Positions 34,784-43,226 of a stretch of 64,000 nucleotides of DNA are shown piece by piece (the stretch's first letter is position 1; the number at the start of each line of letters is the position of its first letter). Source of the DNA: Planctomycetaceae bacterium (GTDB lineage Bacteria; Planctomycetota; Planctomycetia; Planctomycetales; Planctomycetaceae); the NCBI GenBank assembly GCA_018699955.1, contig JABISG010000123.1, forward strand, positions 124,001 through 188,000. The letters are read 5' to 3'. The notes beneath the pieces were generated by a model. That model did not search any database. It was given only the letters and a program-made list of their open reading frames with translations, and had not been told where the DNA came from. The position numbers and the translations under genes were made by a program.

Positions 34784-36106
34784 CTATCTTTCAAACGTCG
34801 ATTTCCGTCGCAGGATGTGATGGTAATTCTGTGCAAATCGATGGGACTCATCGCGGACGTATTGTAACAGCCGCAATCCGTAGCTGTGTTTGCTCAATCG
34901 ACGCGGTTCGGCTTCGCCGGGGACGTAGACTTCTTCGTCCCGTTTGGCGAGCGAAAGTGTGAGCGGCGGGCTGACGCCGACGGCTTCCATTGCAGCCAAT
35001 GCGGCGTTCAGTTGTCCTTTGCCACCATCAATCAGCAGGATGTCGGGCAGTGTTTCGCCTTCTTTGTCGAGCCGCCGCAATCGCCGGCTGACGACTTCGC
35101 GGATCGAGGCATAGTCATCGACACCCTCGACGGTGCGGATTTTGAACCGTTTGTATCCATGCTTAAACGGCAAACCGTCGATGAATTGCACGAGGCTGGC
35201 GACGGTTTGCCCGCCCTGCAAATGGGCGATATCGACGCCCTCGATACGGCGGGGCAGTTCGGGCAGTTTGAAAACCTGTTTCAGACCGGCCATGCCGCGT
35301 TTGGGGTCGATGTAAAACACTTCCGGCTGGGCGTGTTCTTCCAGGTCACCCCGAAGATTGAGGTTTTCGAGCAGTTGTATTTCGTCGCGCAGGCGAGCCG
35401 CCTTTTCAAATTTCAATTCGGCCGAGGCTTGCTGCATGTCCTTTTGCATCTGCTTGAGCAGCCGGGATTTGTTTCCATCCAGAAACATCCGCAGGCGGGC
35501 GATGTCGCGGCGGTATTCTTCGCGGCCAATCCGCAGGTTACACGGAGCCGTGCATTGGTTGATGCTGGCCAGCAGGCAAGGACGGAACCAATTCCAACGC
35601 TCATCACCATCTTCGATGTCGAGCGAACAGGTACGGAACTTGAAAATCTTCTGCAAGACGGCAATCGCGCCACGCAGTTGTTTCGCGTTAGTGAACGGTC
35701 CGTAGAGTTTGGTGCCGCGTGACTGTGGCATGCGCGTGAATTCGACGCGGGGAAAGTCTTCGCGGATGAAGATTTCCAGATAGGGGAACGTTTTGTCGTC
35801 TTTGAGATCCTGGTTGAATCGCGGCTGAGTGTCCTTGATGAGCCGTGCTTCCAGCAGCATCGCATCGACTTCGCTGTCGGTATCGAGATACTCGACGCTG
35901 GCGATCGTCTTCACCAATTCGGCCGTGCGGCGGTCATCGGCCGCAGCTTGGGTGAAGTAATTCGACACGCGGCTGCGCAGGTTGACCGCCTTACCGATGT
36001 AGATCACCCGCCCCAAGGAGTCTTTCATCAAATAGACGCCGGGCGTGGTGGGAAACTCGCGCACCGCGTCACGGGGAGAGTTTTCGGAAGAGGAATCATC
36101 AGCCAT
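34784..36106 (-). CDS. uvrC: UvrABC system protein C, short form without HhH domain
   Basis: A 440-residue UvrC, the nuclease that makes both cuts in nucleotide excision repair. The GIY-YIG domain is at about 18-100 (PGVYLMKDSLGRVIYIGKA). A four-cysteine cluster typical of UvrC follows (C-LLASINQ-C-TAP-C). The UVR UvrB-binding motif lies at about 210-245, and an RNase H-like nuclease domain at about 270-430 with IDGGKGQLNAALAAM. The protein ends at ILRRKSTFER, where ordinary UvrC (about 600 residues) would continue into tandem helix-hairpin-helix DNA-binding motifs. No such sequence follows; the stop abuts a repeat array. It may have lost this module. Confidence 0.88.
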   Translation of the reverse strand: MADDSSSENSPRDAVREFPTTPGVYLMKDSLGRVIYIGKAVNLRSRVSNYFTQAAADDRRTAELVKTIASVEYLDTDSEVDAMLLEARLIKDTQPRFNQDLKDDKTFPYLEIFIREDFPRVEFTRMPQSRGTKLYGPFTNAKQLRGAIAVLQKIFKFRTCSLDIEDGDERWNWFRPCLLASINQCTAPCNLRIGREEYRRDIARLRMFLDGNKSRLLKQMQKDMQQASAELKFEKAARLRDEIQLLENLNLRGDLEEHAQPEVFYIDPKRGMAGLKQVFKLPELPRRIEGVDIAHLQGGQTVASLVQFIDGLPFKHGYKRFKIRTVEGVDDYASIREVVSRRLRRLDKEGETLPDILLIDGGKGQLNAALAAMEAVGVSPPLTLSLAKRDEEVYVPGEAEPRRLSKHSYGLRLLQYVRDESHRFAQNYHHILRRKSTFER

Positions 36107-36200
36107 GTGGCGACACGCGATAGCGGCGAAATGAATTCACAAGCGGCATTGCTGTATTGTAGAGTCCGCTTCAATCCTGTGAAGGCTATGTTGCGAGCAG

Positions 36201-36254
36201 TAGCTGCGATGCGATGCACGGCTGTCTGCGAGCCGTTGGCTCGCAACTGGCTGT
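36201..36254. repeat. double-hairpin CTGCGA repeat, diverged copy
   Basis: TAGCTGCGATGC ... TCTGCGAGCC-GTT-GGCTCGCA matches the arrangement of the element at 21492-21539. It lies between the ybdK-type gene stop and the uvrC start. Confidence 0.6.
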
Positions 36255-36255
36255 G

Positions 36256-37365
36256 TTACGCATTCCGTTCCAACATTTGCCGCACCACTTCCTGCAGGCT
36301 GTTGGTTTCTTCGAAGATTGCCAACTGTTGGGCGGCGCCGGTTGTGGAAGGGAGTTTGGTGGCCGACTTCAATTCATCGACGCAGCCGAGTTTTTTCGCT
36401 CGCGGCAGGAGTAACGCGATCATTGAATCGACCGTTTCCTGCACCGAATACTGCTTGTAGTTGTCGCTATCGACGAGCCGTGCTTCGCCGCCGAAGCGTG
36501 TCGCTCGCCATTTGTTCTGTTCCACCATCATGGGATGGTAACCGGAGAGGAACGTGCCTTCGTCAATTTCCTCGGAGATTTCCTGAACCAGACACTGAAC
36601 CAGCGCAGTGATGGCGAGCACCTGTTCGAGGTTGGCAGGCATGTCGCACATGCGGATTTCGACGGTGCCAAAATTATGGTGCGGTCGAATGTCCCACCAC
36701 AGCTCGCGAATACTGTTAATGAAACCGGTATCGACCAGGTGATTCACCAGCCAGATGTATTCGCTCCAGTTGCGCATCTGGTGCGGCAAGCCGGCGGTCG
36801 GCAGACCTTCCATGACCTTAGATCGGTTGGAATGCACGCCGGTTTTTCGGTTCTCCCAGAAGGGAGAATTGCACGACAGCGCCAGCAGCAGCGGCAGATG
36901 TCGCATCATGCGGTCGCAAACCATTACCGCTTTGTCGCCTGTATCGACACCAATATGAACGTGCAGGCCGAAGGTCACCAGTCGGCGGGCAATGTCCTGC
37001 ATCAACTCCACCAACCGGTAGTAGCGGTCGTTGACGGTGATCTTCTGATCGCGCCACGACGAAAACGGATGGGTGGCGGCCCAGAAAAGTTTGAGGTCCA
37101 ATGGAGTTGTTATCTTCTCGAGTGCGATGAGCTTTCCGGACAGGTCGTCGGCGACTTCGCGGACGGTGTTGCAGACGCCCGTGTTGATCTCAAGATAGCT
37201 CTGCATCAACTCCGGCTTGATGCAGTCGGTCAGATGTGCCGGAATTCCTTCGAGAACTTGCTCGATGGAATTCGATAACGCCAGCGTCTCAGCATCGACC
37301 AGCTGCAATTCCAGTTCAACACCAATGGTCGGCGAGTCGTTTCGCGTGAATTGCAAGGTTGTCAT
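36256..37365 (-). CDS. carboxylate-amine ligase, YbdK / GCS2 family
   Basis: A 369-residue ATP-dependent ligase of the glutamate-cysteine ligase type 2 family (YbdK). Typical blocks are IGVELELQLVDAETLAL, PELMQSYLEINTGVC, RRLVTFGLHVHIGVD and GTVEIRMCDMPANLEQV. YbdK has weak glutamate-cysteine ligase activity; the physiological product is uncertain. It starts four bases inside the end of the upstream M20 amidohydrolase gene, so the two are translationally coupled (ATG at 37363-37365). Confidence 0.85.
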   Translation of the reverse strand: MTTLQFTRNDSPTIGVELELQLVDAETLALSNSIEQVLEGIPAHLTDCIKPELMQSYLEINTGVCNTVREVADDLSGKLIALEKITTPLDLKLFWAATHPFSSWRDQKITVNDRYYRLVELMQDIARRLVTFGLHVHIGVDTGDKAVMVCDRMMRHLPLLLALSCNSPFWENRKTGVHSNRSKVMEGLPTAGLPHQMRNWSEYIWLVNHLVDTGFINSIRELWWDIRPHHNFGTVEIRMCDMPANLEQVLAITALVQCLVQEISEEIDEGTFLSGYHPMMVEQNKWRATRFGGEARLVDSDNYKQYSVQETVDSMIALLLPRAKKLGCVDELKSATKLPSTTGAAQQLAIFEETNSLQEVVRQMLERNA

Positions 37366-38672
37366 GCTGATTCCTTCGCAGCGTTGGCCTGAATATCGGC
37401 CGACAGAACAAGAGCAGTGCGCAGGAGAATCCGCGCGCCGAATCCAATGGCCCGTTCATCAATATCGAACAGTGATGAATGCAGAAACGTCGATTCGGTT
37501 CCGGAGATTCCACAGCCCAGCCGCAGTAAGGCTCCCGGCGCGTGATCCAGATAGACGGAGAAATCCTCGCCGCCCATGCTCGGCTGATCGATGATTTCCG
37601 TGTTTTCCGGTCCGAGGACGCGACTGGCAGATTGCTCTAAGGCCGCGGTGATTCGCGGATGATTGACGACTGCCTTGAGCGGCTGCCGAAACCGGAGTCG
37701 TACCTTTGCGCCGCTTGTTTGCTCGACTCCGGTGCAAATGTCTTGCAAGCGAGCCTTGAGAACGTCGCGGGTTTTGGAATCTGTCGTTCGCAAAGTTCCG
37801 GACAACTCCACTCGCTCGGGAATCACGTTCGGGGCGTAACCGCCGCTGATCTTGCCGATGGTGACGACGGCGGCGCTGCGGGAATCAACCGTGCGGGGCA
37901 GGAACTCGTACAGTGTGCTGACGAGGTGTGCGGCGGCCGCAATTGGATCGACCGAGTGATGAGGCCGGGCGGCATGTCCGCCGTGACCATTGATCTCGAT
38001 TTCGATTTCGTCGCAATTGGCTGTTAATGCGCCGTACCGAATGCCGACGGTTCCAGCGGTCCGTTCCGGATCGACGTGCATTCCGAGAACTGCATCAACA
38101 TTTTCCATCGCCCCCTGGCTGACGAGCCACTCGGCACCGTGCGATGTTTCTTCGGCCGGCTGAAACAGAAATCGCAGTCGAACTCCGTCATCGTCTGCCA
38201 ACTCCCCGGGCTGTGAATTGATTGCCGACATGGCCAGCGCCGCACCGAGCAGCACGGAAGTGTGTGCGTCGTGTCCGCAAGCATGTGCCACGCCGGGAAT
38301 CCGCGACGCGTATTCGACCTGTTTTTCGTCCGGCATCCGCAACGCGTCGAGGTCACAACGCATCGCGATCAACGGAGCATTGGCGGCGGGCTTTCCAATC
38401 GTCAGGTCGGCAACGACTCCCACACGATTGCCAATGTCGCTGCGGGCAATCCAGGCATCAACTCCCGCCTGCTGAATTCGCTTCGTGACAAACTTCGAGG
38501 TCTCAATTTCCTCGCCGCTTGGTTCGGGGTGGGCGTGGAGATGTCGCCGAATGCGAATCAGTTCCGGTTCCAGCTGCGCGAGTTCTTCGTCAAGCCGCCG
38601 CTCCCACGGCTGCAGCCGTCTCCAAATATCTTCGGAGAAGTGCTTGGAACCCGCTTGATGCATCATCTTCAT
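37362..38672 (-). CDS. M20 family amidohydrolase / aminoacylase-type peptidase
   Basis: A 436-residue dinuclear zinc hydrolase of the M20D/amidohydrolase group. Metal ligands lie in IRRHLHAHPEPSG, HACGHDAHTS, QPAEETSHGAEW and SMGGEDFSVYL. The lid domain is ITVEI-like EIEIEINGHGGHAARPHHSVDPIAAAA. Relatives hydrolyse N-acyl amino acids, IAA conjugates or N-acetyl-diaminopimelate. The overlap with the YbdK-type ligase suggests that both act on amide or peptide conjugates, but this is inference. The ATG at 38672 gives a short N-terminal extension; a start two codons in is equally possible. Confidence 0.85.
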   Translation of the reverse strand: MKMMHQAGSKHFSEDIWRRLQPWERRLDEELAQLEPELIRIRRHLHAHPEPSGEEIETSKFVTKRIQQAGVDAWIARSDIGNRVGVVADLTIGKPAANAPLIAMRCDLDALRMPDEKQVEYASRIPGVAHACGHDAHTSVLLGAALAMSAINSQPGELADDDGVRLRFLFQPAEETSHGAEWLVSQGAMENVDAVLGMHVDPERTAGTVGIRYGALTANCDEIEIEINGHGGHAARPHHSVDPIAAAAHLVSTLYEFLPRTVDSRSAAVVTIGKISGGYAPNVIPERVELSGTLRTTDSKTRDVLKARLQDICTGVEQTSGAKVRLRFRQPLKAVVNHPRITAALEQSASRVLGPENTEIIDQPSMGGEDFSVYLDHAPGALLRLGCGISGTESTFLHSSLFDIDERAIGFGARILLRTALVLSADIQANAAKESA

Positions 38673-38888
38673 CTCGCCATCTTCTAAAATCCGAAGACGA
38701 TCGATTGCCGTCTACTGCGTCATTGTTGCAGGGCGAGGCAACTGCGACAAGCGGGGAAAGCGAGTCGCTTGTTTGGTGGGGGCGAAGTGGGAAGGCTGTT
38801 GCGGGTGGTCGATTGCATTTGCAAGAAGACGTGCCGGGGCGATGCGGCGAAGTCGCTACATCACCCCGAGTGTTCCCCGTGCGAACCT

Positions 38889-39869
38889 CTACCATTTCCA
38901 GTCTGAAACACCTTTGAGATTCTGAATCGCCCAGTCGGGCCAGCCACCACCGTGTAGTTCGATGACGATTTCGGCCACCATTTTGAAGGTGTCGTGATAC
39001 GACTCGTTGTCGAGGCCGGCAACGTGTCCTGCCAGCAGGATGTTTTCCAGTTCCAGAAGCGGACTGGTGAGCGGAAGCGGTTCTTCCTCAAACACGTCCA
39101 GTCCGGCGGCCCGAAGTCGCCCCGATTTGAGCGCGTCGTACAGTGCGCTTTCATCGATCAGCGAGCCACGGGCGGTGTTGATGACGACTGCGTCATCCTT
39201 CATCTTCGCGATGGATTGGGCGTTGATGAGGTGATGGTTTTCCGCAGTCATTGGCGCGTGCAGCGAGACGTAATCGGAACGCGAGAACAATTCGTCACGC
39301 GAGACCAGCTCGATCTGCATTTGCTCGCAGAATTCTTTCTGGGGGTACGGCTCGAAGGCAATGACTTTCATTCCCAACCCCGCACCACGCCAAGCGGTTG
39401 CGCGGCCGATGCGCCCCAGGCCAACGATACCTAACGTCGTCCCCATGACCCGTGGCGTGGGAACGCGTGCCCAATGGCCATTGCGTACGGCAACATCGAG
39501 TCGGGGGAAACCGCGTGCGACGGCCATCAACATCGCGATCGCATGCTCGGCTACCGCATGGTGATTCACGCCGGGGGTTGTTGAAACTACGATCCCTTTT
39601 TCATTGCAGGCCGGCAGGTTGATCGCATCGAAGCCCACTCCCGTGCGGCAGATGGCTCGGAGATTCGGCAACGAATCGAGTACCGATGGCGTGTACGGCT
39701 CCGACCCGGCGATCACCGCTTCGGCATCGCGCAGAGCTTCAACCATCGTCGCCTCGTCGGAGAGATTCAGGTCGGGAGAGATCATCTCCAGGTCGAATCC
39801 GGCCGACTTCAGCAATTCCACATGCGGGCCGGTGTCTCCAATCAGCGACGTGCAGGCAACTTTAGGCAT
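38889..39869 (-). CDS. D-isomer-specific 2-hydroxyacid dehydrogenase
   Basis: A 326-residue NAD-dependent dehydrogenase of the 3-phosphoglycerate dehydrogenase type. The NAD fold is LGIVGLGRIGRATAWRGAGLG. The catalytic Arg is in VINTARGSLIDE, the Glu in FEEEPLP and the His in LAGHVAG. The N-terminal RTGVGFDAINLPACNEKGI is typical. There is no ACT domain, so it is not full-length SerA. Substrate may be phosphoglycerate or another 2-oxo acid. It is monocistronic on the minus strand. Confidence 0.85.
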   Translation of the reverse strand: MPKVACTSLIGDTGPHVELLKSAGFDLEMISPDLNLSDEATMVEALRDAEAVIAGSEPYTPSVLDSLPNLRAICRTGVGFDAINLPACNEKGIVVSTTPGVNHHAVAEHAIAMLMAVARGFPRLDVAVRNGHWARVPTPRVMGTTLGIVGLGRIGRATAWRGAGLGMKVIAFEPYPQKEFCEQMQIELVSRDELFSRSDYVSLHAPMTAENHHLINAQSIAKMKDDAVVINTARGSLIDESALYDALKSGRLRAAGLDVFEEEPLPLTSPLLELENILLAGHVAGLDNESYHDTFKMVAEIVIELHGGGWPDWAIQNLKGVSDWKW

Positions 39870-40044
39870 CGGGGGGCTGGCTCCTGTTTGGTTGTTCTTG
39901 CGTGTTGTTCAATGACGCCGGAGCACGGTGTCGCAGCGCGTTGTGAATCAGACTACCGAACCACTGCGTCGGTTGCCAGCAAGCGAGCCGTCGTGTCGAT
40001 TGGGACTGGACGGCGATGGGGCGAGAATTCGGCGTATTCGTCAG

Positions 40045-40074
40045 TTGTGAATAATCCCCTGGGCCGATTAGAAT
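40045..40074 (+). promoter_or_regulatory. candidate promoter of the feo operon
   Basis: TTGTGA at 40045-40050 and TAGAAT at 40069-40074 with an 18-base spacer resemble sigma-70 boxes. Expected transcription start is about 40081. Confidence 0.45.
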
Positions 40075-40086
40075 AGATTACAGACC

Positions 40087-40101
40087 TGAGATTGAGTCTC
40101 A
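40087..40101. promoter_or_regulatory. Fur-box-like palindrome before feoA
   Basis: TGAGATTGAGTCTCA is a near-palindrome (CTGAGA/TCTCAG arms). It agrees with the 7-1-7 Fur consensus TGAGAATNATTCTCA at all but two positions. It lies just past the proposed start of transcription, where bound repressor would block it. Confidence 0.5.
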
Positions 40102-40153
40102 GTATTGTCCTTTTACCCACCGATCGCATCCAAACCGTCGGGAACCCCCGCTT

Positions 40154-40396
40154 TTGCAACAGTTTGTCCCCCTTGAGTTTCTGCGCGCCGGCGAAGAAGG
40201 CCGGGTCCATCAGATCGATGGCGAACACGATCTTGTTGTTCGACTCGAGGAAATGGGTCTTCGGCAGGGGGTCGATGTGCGAATGATTCGTCCCGGCTCG
40301 CCCTGCATTGTCGCCTTCGACAATCATCGCCTCAGCGTGCGAACCGACGAAAATGCCGTTGTTATGGTTTCCGTCAACGGCGCGAAAGCCGACTGA
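40154..40396 (+). CDS. feoA: FeoA-domain protein (first copy)
   Basis: An 80-residue FeoA/SH3-like protein: PLEFLRAGEEGRVHQIDGEHDLVVRLEEMGLRQGVDVRMIRPGSPCIVAFDNHRLSVR is the full family pattern. FeoA is thought to act on FeoB at the inner face of the membrane. It begins with TTG at 40154; no ATG or GTG is available at the correct position, and the ribosome site is weak. It is first in a plus-strand operon with a second FeoA, FeoB and a small Cys-rich protein, downstream of the Fur-like site. Confidence 0.8.
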   Translation: MQQFVPLEFLRAGEEGRVHQIDGEHDLVVRLEEMGLRQGVDVRMIRPGSPCIVAFDNHRLSVRTDENAVVMVSVNGAKAD

Positions 40397-40439
40397 CGTT
40401 GGGTACGCTACTCATCGACACCCCGTGATTGTGATCCGA

Positions 40440-40673
40440 ATGACCACCCTCGACACATTGACTGAAAACCAGCGGGCGAGAATCGTCGATGTGGATGGCG
40501 ACGACGGCATCGCTGTGCGTCTGCTCGAAATGGGACTCACTGAGGGCGAGGAGATCGAGTTGCTCGGTTTTGCCCCGTTGGGAGACCCGATCGAGTTCTT
40601 CGTTCGGGGGTATCGAATCTCCCTGCGAAAGAGCGAAGCGCATCGCGTGCAGGTTGAGTTAATTGAAGTTTAG
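40440..40673 (+). CDS. feoA: FeoA-domain protein (second copy)
   Basis: A 77-residue FeoA-like protein (TTLDTLTENQRARIVDVDGDDGIAVRLLEMGLTEGEEIELLGFAPLGDPIEFFVRGYRISLR). It follows the first FeoA by 43 bases. The ATG at 40440 is chosen; upstream starts would read into the previous gene in another frame. The final TAG lies within a palindromic repeat. The two FeoA proteins are clearly different, so they may play distinct parts on FeoB. Confidence 0.85.
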   Translation: MTTLDTLTENQRARIVDVDGDDGIAVRLLEMGLTEGEEIELLGFAPLGDPIEFFVRGYRISLRKSEAHRVQVELIEV

Positions 40674-40695
40674 CGGCGGGGCATCGCCCCGCGTG
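40670..40695. repeat. GCGGGGC palindrome overlapping feoA stop
   Basis: GCGGGGC-ATC-GCCCCGC hairpin with TTA and GTG flanks, differing by one loop base from 34754-34779. The feoA stop codon TAG (40671-40673) is part of the repeat. Confidence 0.75.
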
Positions 40696-40715
40696 TCCGG
40701 AAGATATTTATCCCA

Positions 40716-42926
40716 ATGACCGCCCTCAATTCCAGTGCCTCTGATTCCACGTCGGCCGACGGGCCGTCCCGTCCACTCAAAGTTGCGCTCATCGGCAATC
40801 CCAACACCGGCAAGAGTACACTGTTCAATGCGTTGGCCGGTTTGCGGGCGCGGGTTGGCAATTATCCGGGCGTTACAGTTGAGAAGAAAATCGGGCGCGT
40901 GCGTTGGGACAAACGCGACATCGACCTCATCGACCTGCCCGGAACGTACAGTCTCTCGCCGCGATCGCTGGATGAATTGGTGTCGGTGGATGTGCTGTTA
41001 GGACGGCAACAGGACGTGGGGCAAATCGACGCCGTGGTCTGCATCGTCGATGCGTCGAATCTCGAACGGAACCTGTATTTGCTCAGCCAGATTTTGGAAT
41101 TGAAGTTGCCGGTGGTGTTGGTGCTCAACATGTGTGACGTCGCTGCCGCGCGCGGCACGGCAATTGAAGCCGAAGCACTCGCGGAGAAACTCGGGGTTGT
41201 CGTCGTTCAGACAGAAGCCCATCGCCGGGTGGGCCTCGATGCATTGCAGCAGGCGATTATCGATTCCGTTTCACGCGATGGCATTGAACCGCCAGCGCTT
41301 TTTCCCGACGCGTTTTATATCGAACGCGATCAACTGGCGGAGCAGTTGGCGGAATGGAACGAGCCGGCGATGCCCGGTTATCTGTTGGAGCGAATGTTGC
41401 TCGACGTGGGCGGTCAGGTGGAAACGCAACTGGCCGATCGGCAACCCGAACGTGGGCTTTCCGCGCTTGCGACCGCCCGCGAGCGATTGAAAGAGGCGGG
41501 CTGCCGCATTCCGATGACAGAGGCCCGGGTGCGTTATGCCTGGGCACGCGAGATGCTAACTGGTGTGGTCACGAAATCGGCCGCACGTCGGGTGACCACC
41601 AGCGATAAGATCGACAAAATTCTGACACACCGACTTGGCGGACTGTTGATTTTCTGCGGCTTGATGTTCGTCGTCTTTCTTTCCATCTTCACCTGGGCCG
41701 AACCGTTCATGGGAGCGATTGAGACGGCACAGGGTTGGGTCAGCGATTTCGTTACCGGTGCGATTCCGCCGGGTGCGCTGCGCAGCCTGTTGGTCGATGG
41801 CGTGATCGCCGGAGTTGGCGGGGTGATTGTGTTTCTGCCGCAGATCGCCTTTCTGTTTTTCTTTCTCGCAATTCTGGAAGATTGCGGCTACATGGCGCGT
41901 GCCGCGTTCCTGATGGATAAACTGATGACGCGCATCGGACTGAGCGGGAAATCGTTTGTGCCGTTGATGTCGTCGTTCGCCTGTGCGATTCCGGGCGTGA
42001 TGGCAACCCGCGTGATTGAGAACCGCCGCGACCGGATGGTGACGATGCTGGTCGCCCCGCTGATGAGTTGTTCGGCCCGGCTACCGGTTTACGTGCTGTT
42101 GATCGCGTTGTTCATCCCTTCGGAACAACGGCTCGAACGTGGCCTGGTGATGTTCGCCATGTACTCGCTGGGCGTGGTGGTGGCGATATTGGTGGCGTGG
42201 TTGTTGAAGAAAACATTCTTCAAAGGCGAGACGCCGCCGTTCGTGATGGAATTACCCAGTTACAAATGGCCTTCGCCGCGCATCGTCCTTCACCGCGTGT
42301 ATGACCGCTCAAAGGCGTTCGTCACACGCGCCGGCACGCTGATCTTCGCCACTACGGTAATCGTATGGGCGTGTGCCTATTTTCCCGGTGATCATGGTGA
42401 ACTGAATGCTGTAGTCGCAGAGTTGGAACAACTGGATTCGATGGAAGAGCCGGACGAAGATCTCGTTGCTGCCTTGTCTGAACGGCAAAACCAACTCAGC
42501 GCCCGATTGATCGAGGGCAGCATTCTCGGCCGGATGGGACATGCCATCGAACCGGTGGTGAAGCCGCTTGGTTGGGACTGGAAGATCGGCGTCGGCGCGA
42601 TTGCTTCGTTCCCCGCTCGCGAGGTGATCGTCGCCACGTTGGGGACGATTTACAGCCTGGGCAGCGAAGTTGACGAAGAAGATGCAGGGTTACTTGGTGC
42701 CATTCGCGGCGCTGAATGGCCCGATGGTCGCAAAGTTTATAACACGCCGGTGGCGTTGTCGGTGATGGTTTTCTTTGCGTTGTGCGCGCAGTGTGCGGCG
42801 ACGTTGATGGTCATTCGACGCGAAACCAACAGTTGGCGATGGCCGATTTTCACATTCGCCTATATGACGGCACTGGCCTACGTTGGAGCGTTTGTAACGT
42901 ATCAGGTTGGTATGATGTTTGTATGA
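40716..42926 (+). CDS. feoB: ferrous iron transport protein FeoB
   Basis: A 736-residue inner-membrane Fe(II) transporter. The N-terminal G domain shows GNPNTGKST (G1), DLPGTYSL (G3) and NMCD (G4), followed by the helical GDI-like region (about 170-275). The membrane part from about 300 has the two Gate domains, with GVGGVIVFLPQIAFLFFFLAILEDCGYMARAAFLMDK, SFACAIPGVMATR and PLMSCSARLPVYVLL. The C-terminal SVMVFFALCAQCAATL carries paired cysteines of the second Gate. Preceded by two feoA genes and followed by the small Cys-rich gene, it is the core of the operon. ATG at 40716 follows the repeat element. Confidence 0.95.
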   Translation: MTALNSSASDSTSADGPSRPLKVALIGNPNTGKSTLFNALAGLRARVGNYPGVTVEKKIGRVRWDKRDIDLIDLPGTYSLSPRSLDELVSVDVLLGRQQDVGQIDAVVCIVDASNLERNLYLLSQILELKLPVVLVLNMCDVAAARGTAIEAEALAEKLGVVVVQTEAHRRVGLDALQQAIIDSVSRDGIEPPALFPDAFYIERDQLAEQLAEWNEPAMPGYLLERMLLDVGGQVETQLADRQPERGLSALATARERLKEAGCRIPMTEARVRYAWAREMLTGVVTKSAARRVTTSDKIDKILTHRLGGLLIFCGLMFVVFLSIFTWAEPFMGAIETAQGWVSDFVTGAIPPGALRSLLVDGVIAGVGGVIVFLPQIAFLFFFLAILEDCGYMARAAFLMDKLMTRIGLSGKSFVPLMSSFACAIPGVMATRVIENRRDRMVTMLVAPLMSCSARLPVYVLLIALFIPSEQRLERGLVMFAMYSLGVVVAILVAWLLKKTFFKGETPPFVMELPSYKWPSPRIVLHRVYDRSKAFVTRAGTLIFATTVIVWACAYFPGDHGELNAVVAELEQLDSMEEPDEDLVAALSERQNQLSARLIEGSILGRMGHAIEPVVKPLGWDWKIGVGAIASFPAREVIVATLGTIYSLGSEVDEEDAGLLGAIRGAEWPDGRKVYNTPVALSVMVFFALCAQCAATLMVIRRETNSWRWPIFTFAYMTALAYVGAFVTYQVGMMFV

Positions 42927-42959
42927 GGCCGCGAAACCTCAAGCGAGTGTTGGTGCGAT

Positions 42960-43178
42960 ATGGGCAATCTCGATTGGCAAATTGTTATTGTGTTGCTGGC
43001 GGTTGGCATTGCCGTGCTATCTCTCGGTCGACGCGTTTACCGGCTGGTGAAGGGCAACAAGGGGGCTGATTGCGGCAGCGGTGGTTGTGGAAGCTGCTCA
43101 ACCAACGCGGCACCGCAACAAGATACTCGCGAACTCCCACTCGTCACACTCAATAACGATTTCTCTGATCGCGCATAA
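42960..43178 (+). CDS. FeoB-associated Cys-rich membrane protein
   Basis: A 72-residue protein with one N-terminal membrane helix (WQIVIVLLAVGIAVLSLG), a basic stretch and a Cys-rich tail CGSGGCGSC, exactly the form of the FeoB-associated Cys-rich family found at the end of feo operons. It may bind iron or regulate FeoB, by analogy with FeoC-like proteins. It starts with ATG at 42960, 33 bases after the feoB stop. The operon is closed by the hairpin at 43184. Confidence 0.85.
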   Translation: MGNLDWQIVIVLLAVGIAVLSLGRRVYRLVKGNKGADCGSGGCGSCSTNAAPQQDTRELPLVTLNNDFSDRA

Positions 43179-43183
43179 AAAAG

Positions 43184-43205
43184 CCCACGGGCCGCGGCCC
43201 GTGGG
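43184..43205. terminator. palindrome serving as bidirectional terminator
   Basis: CCCACGGGCC-GC-GGCCCGTGGG is a perfect 10-base stem. Six A residues to the left (43177-43182) act as the T run for the minus-strand DUF1573 gene. It lies between two convergent genes and belongs to the CCCACNGG repeat family. Confidence 0.7.
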
Positions 43206-43226
43206 ACTTCGTTTCTCAAATGCGTC

